A DNA stretch of 64,000 nt from contig BQMF02000027.1 of the NCBI GenBank assembly GCA_027922465.2, forward strand, positions 62,001-126,000, in the 5' to 3' direction. Of the stretch, positions 58,826 to 64,000 are shown piece after piece. The position numbers were made by a program, and so were the translations under genes. Below the pieces are notes generated by a model, which was not told the DNA's origin, did not search any database, and saw only the letters and a program-made list of their open reading frames with translations. The DNA is from Turritopsis dohrnii (lineage: Eukaryota; Cnidaria; Hydrozoa; Anthoathecata; Oceaniidae). How positions within the stretch are numbered: position 1 is the stretch's first letter; the number at the start of each line of letters is the position of its first letter.

Positions 58826-59460
58826 AAATGTACCTTAAGTGTATAAAATTTGGTGTGTACTTTAATTTGGCGAATGCCTGAAATGCGATTTTTGGCGGGG
58901 ATTTAATTTGGCGAATGGACAGAAATGCTAAATTTGGCGGGGATTTAATTTGACGAATGACACAAAAAAATTAATTCATAATACCAGAATAAATGCATAA
59001 TAAACAGAAGATTTGTTTTACAATAGTGGAAAGAAATTCTACTCTTCATCGTCAATAACAAAATCAAAAACGTTGCGAAATCTACATCATCATCATCCTC
59101 GTGTACGTAAAACTCGTCATCGTCATTATCATCGTCATCATCAATAAGGTTTACAAAACCTTCTTGCAAAATAAGTGTAACAATACCGGGAACTGTGAGC
59201 TATCTTTTAATTGTTGGAAAGGAATCGGCAGCTAGTAGAAAAGCTTTACACTGAGCCCAAAAATGAGGAAATAATTGGATCAGTTAGTTATCAAAGAAGT
59301 AGCACTTCCTCTAGCAAAGAAAAGAACAAAGAGTGAAAAAGTTGTCTCATCCAACCATAGAATATTTTTTAGTAATGCTGTTAGACGTCCGGTAAAGAGC
59401 GTTACAAAGAAGACTAACGAAGATATTGAGACAAATTGTCTCAATTGTCTTAATTTTTTA

Positions 59461-61020
59461 AGCTTTTTTCACATGCACGTAATTTTTGTCGTAACACCTC
59501 ACAAACCTTTTTTCGTAAGTTCTTAAGCTTTTTTCACATGCACGTAGTTTTTGTCGTAACACCAAACGAACTTTTTTTCGTAAGTTCTTACGAAGAAAAA
59601 GTGCCTTGACGGATATTTTCATTCACATGCACTAAAATTTGTTGCAATAAAAAATACAATATACTTTTGGAACGTTTGGAAATAGATCATCAGCAAAAAA
59701 ATGGTGTAATTTCGAACAAAAGACGTCATTTCGAACGCTCGATGTAACTTTTCGAACGTTTTTTCTTCTTGAGGCTTACAGAGGCTTACGACGATTTTCT
59801 TAAAAACAAAATTTTTTGTTTTTAAGGAAATCGTCGTAAGGGCTCAAGAATGTCCGTAAGACCTTACGAAAACTTTTCCTTAAGAAGACAATGAATGAAC
59901 ATTGTCCTAGTCGTAAGAGCTTACGTAAAATTTTACGTGCATGTGAAAAAAGCTTTACGAAGAAAAAATGCCTTGACGGAGATTTTCATTCACATGCACT
60001 AAAATTTGCTGCAATAAAAAATACAATGTACATTTGGAACGTTTGGAAATAGATCATTAGCAAAAAATGATGTAATTTCGAACAAAAGACCTCATTTCGA
60101 ACGCTCGATCTAATTTTTCGAACGTTTTTTTCTTCTTGAGGCTTACGGAGGCTTACGACAATTTTCTTAAAAACAAAATTTTTTGTTTTTAAGCTTATTT
60201 CACATGCACGTAATTTTTCAACGTAAGCCTTACGTAAATTACGTGGTTCATTCATTCTCTTACGCTTACGTAAAATTTGACGTACATGTGACGCTTCTTT
60301 TCCTTACGTCAAGTTTTTACATAAGCCTTTACGACGTCCCGTAAGAGCCTTACGACGATTTCCTTGCGATGAAAAAATTTTGATCGCAAGGGACTGCCCG
60401 TAAGCCGTCCGTAAGACCAGGAAGAAAAAAAGAAGAAAAAATATTGCGCAATAGCATTCGAATGACGTTTTTCGAATATAAAACGTTCGAAAATTACATT
60501 CCGAAGCTATTTTTGTTTTTTTTTAAAAAAAACAAGCTCATTCAAATTCAAGATGGTGACTGACGAAGAGCTTTCGATAGCTGTTGAACAATTTGACGTT
60601 CTCTATGACAAAAGTCATCCAGACTTCCATAGAAAGGATATCAAGAACAACGCCTTCTACCCCTTTCTTTTGCTTTTTGTCGACGTCGACGACGCCTTCT
60701 CAAAATTATGATTGCTACTGCAAGCATGTGATGTTTGTTTAGTGCTGCCATCTTTGAAAATGATTTCAAAAAAAATTCTCTTGCTGCTTATTGTTTACGT
60801 ATGAATGAATGAAACTTTCGTACATGTGACCATCGCATCTCTCAACCTGCTTTACGTAGTTTTTACATAAGCCTATTACGTAGTTTTCAACGTAAACGTA
60901 ACGTAAGACGTTACGTAAAAAAATTACGTGCATGTGAAATAAGCTTTAAGAAGAGAATGAATGAACATTGTCCTAGTCGCAAGAACTTACGTAAAATTTT
61001 ACGTGCATGTGAAAAAAGCT
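59461..61020. mobile_element. Harbinger-type palindromic element nested in the TTAA element
   Basis: Ends AGCTTTTTTCACATGCACGT and ACGTGCATGTGAAAAAAGCT are inverted; TTA precedes (59458-59460) and follows (61021-61023). Extra copies of the end lie at 59526 and near 59930-59953 and 60190, and about 59588-59830 and 59955-60190 are direct duplicates, so it is a stack of several insertions. A MADF remnant is inside. Confidence 0.7.
60553..60711 (+). pseudogene. MADF-domain remnant of a Harbinger element
   Basis: A 52-codon frame starts MVTDEELSIAVEQFDVLYD and continues KSHPDFHRKDIKNNA, which matches the first helices of a MADF (Myb/SANT-like) domain. The expected continuation (W-KEV...) is replaced by unrelated sequence and a stop. 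PIF/Harbinger elements encode a second, Myb/MADF-like protein, so this is probably what remains of it. Confidence 0.55.
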
Positions 61021-61265
61021 TTAGGATGTGAAAGTATTATTGCATTGAAAAACAATATTTTGTGTGGGAAAGCGCTCTTTTTTCCCTTTTACTTTTCTTT
61101 TTTTTTTTTTTTTTTTTTTTTTTGCAAAGGGATTTAATTTGGCAAACGAGAAATTATGTTAAATTTGGCGGGGATTTAATTTGGCGAATAGCGATTTTTC
61201 AAAATATTTGGACCAAATTCGCCAAGTTCGCCAAATTTAATCCTCGCCAAATTTTATACACTTAA

Positions 61266-61870
61266 GGTAGTTTTTACCAGAGACGTCAGAGCAGAAAAAA
61301 ATTGAGATTCATAGCAGGATGGTTTCATTTGTTTCTTCAATGACGGTTATCATAGACTTCACGGAATTTCTGTTTAGATATAGTGTTAAGATAACAAATA
61401 TGGCCTTGTTTTAAACATTTTTATTGCTTTAAATTGTCTCATTGCAGAATGGAAATAACAACTAAATATGAAGTGGTTAAGTCTAAAAATAGAATATATA
61501 GAAACGAGGTAAAACTTGATGACAGAATATTAAACACTATGCTTAAACAGAAATTCAGGCAAGGTAATGTATCTATTCCTATTCATCTTCTTAAGATGAC
61601 CGTATTTAAAACACTTTGCTTGAAAACTTCCTTTTATCATTTACTGAGTGTATTTAGTGTTTGCTACTACGTTATTTATAACGCTCATATCCCAGGCGGA
61701 AAACCACAAACGAGTCGTTAGTTGAACTGTCTCTTAAAGGAATGTAGTTCTTTCGAAGCGTGGAAAACTGTGAAGAAGGGAGATTTTCTTTTGGGGAATA
61801 GCAGTCACTTTTCTCGACATATTAGTGATCACACAAATAAAATACCTTAATGATTTTTGCACATAACTTT
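61266..61870. other. No gene recognised; weak exon candidate
   Basis: A TTGTCTCATTGCAG acceptor-like site at about 61433-61446 precedes a basic 40-codon frame (MEITTKYEVVKSKNRIYRN...) ending at a GGCAAGGTAATG donor-like site near 61560. I cannot link it to a gene. Confidence 0.25.
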
Positions 61871-62648
61871 CTTTCTTTCTTTTTTTTTTTTTTTTTTTAA
61901 TTAGTCGCTCAATACAAGGTTTAAAACCACTAATCTGTATTGAGGTACAAGGAAGAAAGGTGACGATGAACATTGCATTTAAAGTGTTGAAGATTATAAT
62001 GAGAAGGAAAAACAGACTGTGGTAAAGAATTCCAGAGAGTAGAAGAGCGAGGAATGAAACTTTGTTGGTAAAAAGTTTTAGATGACTTTGGGATGTTGAC
62101 AGTGTGATCATGGCAATTAGATGAATATCTTGTGTTTCGCTTGAAAGTTTTTTATACAGGAATGAGAGAAGGGAGCTCAGTTCAACATTTTCCGTAAAAG
62201 TATTTATAAAAGAGGCAAAGCGACGGCACAGATCTGCGATGGGAGAGTGTGTAAAGTTTACTTGCCAGTTTATCACCAATAACATTACATATACGTTTCT
62301 GAATACGATCTAAAAGTTTGAGAGAGTCTGAGGGTGCACCACCCCAAATATGGCAGCAATACTCAATGCAAGGCGGAATAGTAGATTTATAGAGATAAAG
62401 AATGACATCAGGACTGAAGTATGCTCTCGCACGAAGAAGGGAGCCCACTTTCATTGAGGCTGACTTAGCAATTGCCTCAATGTAGGAACACCAGGAAAAA
62501 TCCTGTGAAAAAGTGATGCCGATGAGACGAAAGGAGTTGTTTTCTTCCAACTGGGCGCCATTCATGGAAACTGACGGTAAAAAGGGATCTTTAGTATGAT
62601 TTACAGAAAGACGTTTGGTTTTTGAAAACTGCAACGCGGAAAAAAAGT
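61871..62648 (-). pseudogene. 5'-truncated LINE remnant (same broad group as 43084-46730)
   Basis: The minus frame 62634-62182 encodes the region after the RT core: SVNHTKDPFLP, FRLIGITFSQDFSWCSYIEAIAKSA, IEYCCHIWGGAP, DRIQKRICNVIG and LSHRRSVPSLCLFYKYFYG, aligned block by block with the intact LINE. The frame then shifts near 62185-62285, and C-terminal sequence continues in another frame before a terminal A tract (T run at 61879-61898). Everything upstream of the post-RT region is missing, the usual outcome of incomplete reverse transcription. Divergence from the intact copy shows a different family. Confidence 0.8.
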
Positions 62649-62759
62649 TTGAGCGTCAGTGGTTATGTAATGATAGCTGATTTCTTTGTTTGTTCCTTCA
62701 TATATTACAAGTCAACTTTTTGTTATAATAATAATATTAATGATATTGTTGCTACTGTT

Positions 62760-63876
62760 TTAAGCAGTGAGCACGTAGTCTTCTTTGGGTGCTAAATCGG
62801 CGGTTTGCTCATCATGGCCTGTTTTTCGTATCAACATCAATTCCACCAAATTGCAGATCAGCGCAAAGATCAACATACAAACTCCTGCAGCGGCCACATT
62901 GAAAGAATAACCTCTACTAAAATCAATTTTATTTGTTTTTACTAACTTTATCAATCCTGGTGGACCTTGTATTCCGATTTCTTCAATCTCCATTGCGTTG
63001 TCAAGCTTCTTGTAAACTTTTTCGTTGAAAATACCTATCGCTGCTAATCCAACCAGCACTATGAAGGCAAGATTATTTAGAATGATGTACATTTCACGTG
63101 TATAAGGAACATTCATATAGCAAGTTATTAAAAACACATTAGCATTATTTTGACCATCAGATGATCGAGAAAAAATAGTTTACCTCCAAACACACAAAGC
63201 AAAATTGTTGCCAAGAGAACAAGTTTTTTCTGCGGAATTTTAAAACATGGTGTTTTTACAAATGCACAAATGATACCAAAAATTGAAAAAACCAACGCAA
63301 TGACAATACAGATGAAGGTAGCAGTCATATCTATAATTGAAATACACCATGGAAAATTGATGAGACACGTACGTACCACATCAGATATCGATAACGTTTC
63401 TTACCATCGTGTAATATTTTGTTTTTTTCTTCTTCTAGGAGGGAGATATCGAAACAGTTTTCCATGTTAGAATTGGCCATCGCCATTCGCATCTCTTTTA
63501 TTCCTTTCATGTTTAGCTTGCCCAAATCCGTAGTTGTTTCCATGCAAAGTGACTTTAAACCAAATGTAATGGTATACTTCACATCTTTGAACATATTCAT
63601 AGTGTTGTGGTTGAATATTGACTTAGCCAAATCATTGGGATTAATCATTGGGATTGGCGTAGTAAACGAATTTGGTGTCAGTCCAGGAATGCCACCTCCT
63701 TGTCCTGATGTGTCCATTTCTACCTTCGTCAAATCGCCAATTGAGTGACTTCCCAACATCCATTCTTTTGTTGCCAATGAAATAGTCAGCAATATACAGG
63801 AGAGAGATAGAAGCCCTAAACCAAGTATTGAAATCACGTGATGGCTCTTCATCGCACTTCTTAAGGAAATGTTCAT
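62760..63876 (-). CDS. Four-TM claudin/PMP22-like membrane protein
   Basis: Three exons on the minus strand, 63405-63876, 63184-63330 and 62760-63058, with GT-AG sites and matching phases, give 305 aa. TM1 is near the N-terminus (ISILGLGLLSLSCILLTISL), followed by a large first extracellular loop with GLKSLCME ... ENCFDIS, resembling the GLWxxC...C signature of the claudin/PMP22 superfamily. TM2 (FICIVIALVFSIFGIICAFV) and TM3 (LVLLATILLCVFGVLVGLAAI, made across the exon 2-3 junction) follow, then loop 2 with RGYSFNVAAAGVCMLIFALI leading into TM4 and a short charged tail ending KEDYVLTA. It is probably a plasma-membrane tetraspan; junctional, channel-accessory or signalling roles cannot be separated. 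Two in-frame ATGs, 63876 and 63852, are possible starts. Confidence 0.7.
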
Positions 63877-64000
63877 CTAAAATTAGGAACAAATTTATTA
63901 ACAATGTATGATTTCTGATGATCATATAATTTACATTTTTTAAAGAACATTCTTTGGGAGAAAATGTCAAAAATTGAGGTTATTTTTTAGGAGTAAGAAT

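Larger units (their letters stand above)
58839..61261. mobile_element. TTAA-flanked element (piggyBac-like ends), larger copy with nested insertion
   Basis: TTAA (58835-58838) then GTGTATAAAATTTGG; right CCAAATTTTATACAC then TTAA (61262-61265). Repeated GGCGGGGATTTAATTTGGCG words line both ends. Inside is an acidic minus frame (58945-59169, EGFVNLIDDDDDNDDDEFYV) and a separate palindromic element at 59461-61020. No piggyBac transposase was recognised. Confidence 0.75.

Overview
The window is AT-rich metazoan DNA: intron-containing genes with GT-AG splice sites, tRNA-derived SINEs, Penelope-type, CR1/Jockey-type, Helitron, PIF/Harbinger, hAT-like and mariner-like elements, and a RAG1-N-terminal transposon type known from cnidarians and molluscs. 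I infer a cnidarian, probably a hydrozoan; the sequence does not name the species. Most of the window is transposable elements, many nested, so the ordinary genes are few.

Genes that look like host genes: (1) 1-587, minus: N-terminal part of a type II membrane, glycosyltransferase-like protein running off the left edge, with a broken paralogue at 3195-3572. (2) 11334-17035, minus: a five-exon AF9/ENL (MLLT1/MLLT3) orthologue with an N-terminal YEATS domain and a C-terminal AHD, predicted 516 aa, hence probably a super-elongation-complex chromatin reader. (3) 33211-34015, plus: an intronless rhodopsin-like GPCR broken by frameshifts. (4) 62760-63876, minus: a three-exon, four-TM claudin/PMP22-like protein of 305 aa. 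Three THAP-domain loci (18635-20020, 35451-36070, 38063-39787) are transposon-derived or transposon-related.

The most striking locus is 48218-53510. It is a 5.3-kb element with imperfect terminal inverted repeats (CACGGCCAT...), flanked on both sides by the 4-bp duplication AACA. It carries one ten-exon gene (about 983 codons) whose first exon matches the N-terminal region of vertebrate RAG1 (zinc-binding dimerisation region plus a canonical C3HC4 RING), while its later exons carry a DDE-type core with the D...CxxC hallmark of the CMC (CACTA/Mirage/Chapaev) superfamily. One extra A in exon 8 breaks the frame.

Other layout: SINEs and repeats at 700-3160; a foldback element at 5259-6005; a Helitron end, a Harbinger transposase remnant and a tyrosine-recombinase remnant at 6145-7263; a 5'-truncated Penelope element at 8080-10024 with a perfect 15-bp target duplication; head-to-tail Helitrons at 22677-24050 and 26249-29530; a mariner-like long-TIR element at 29621-31700; several foldback families; a hAT-like element inserted at the first codons of a THAP/DDE4 transposase ORF (37194-39787); a full-length-looking LINE at 43084-46730; and a nested stack at 58190-61261 (integrase remnant, TTAA-flanked element, Harbinger-type element with a MADF remnant). 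Several independent frameshifts sit in short A or T runs, so some breaks may be assembly errors rather than decay.
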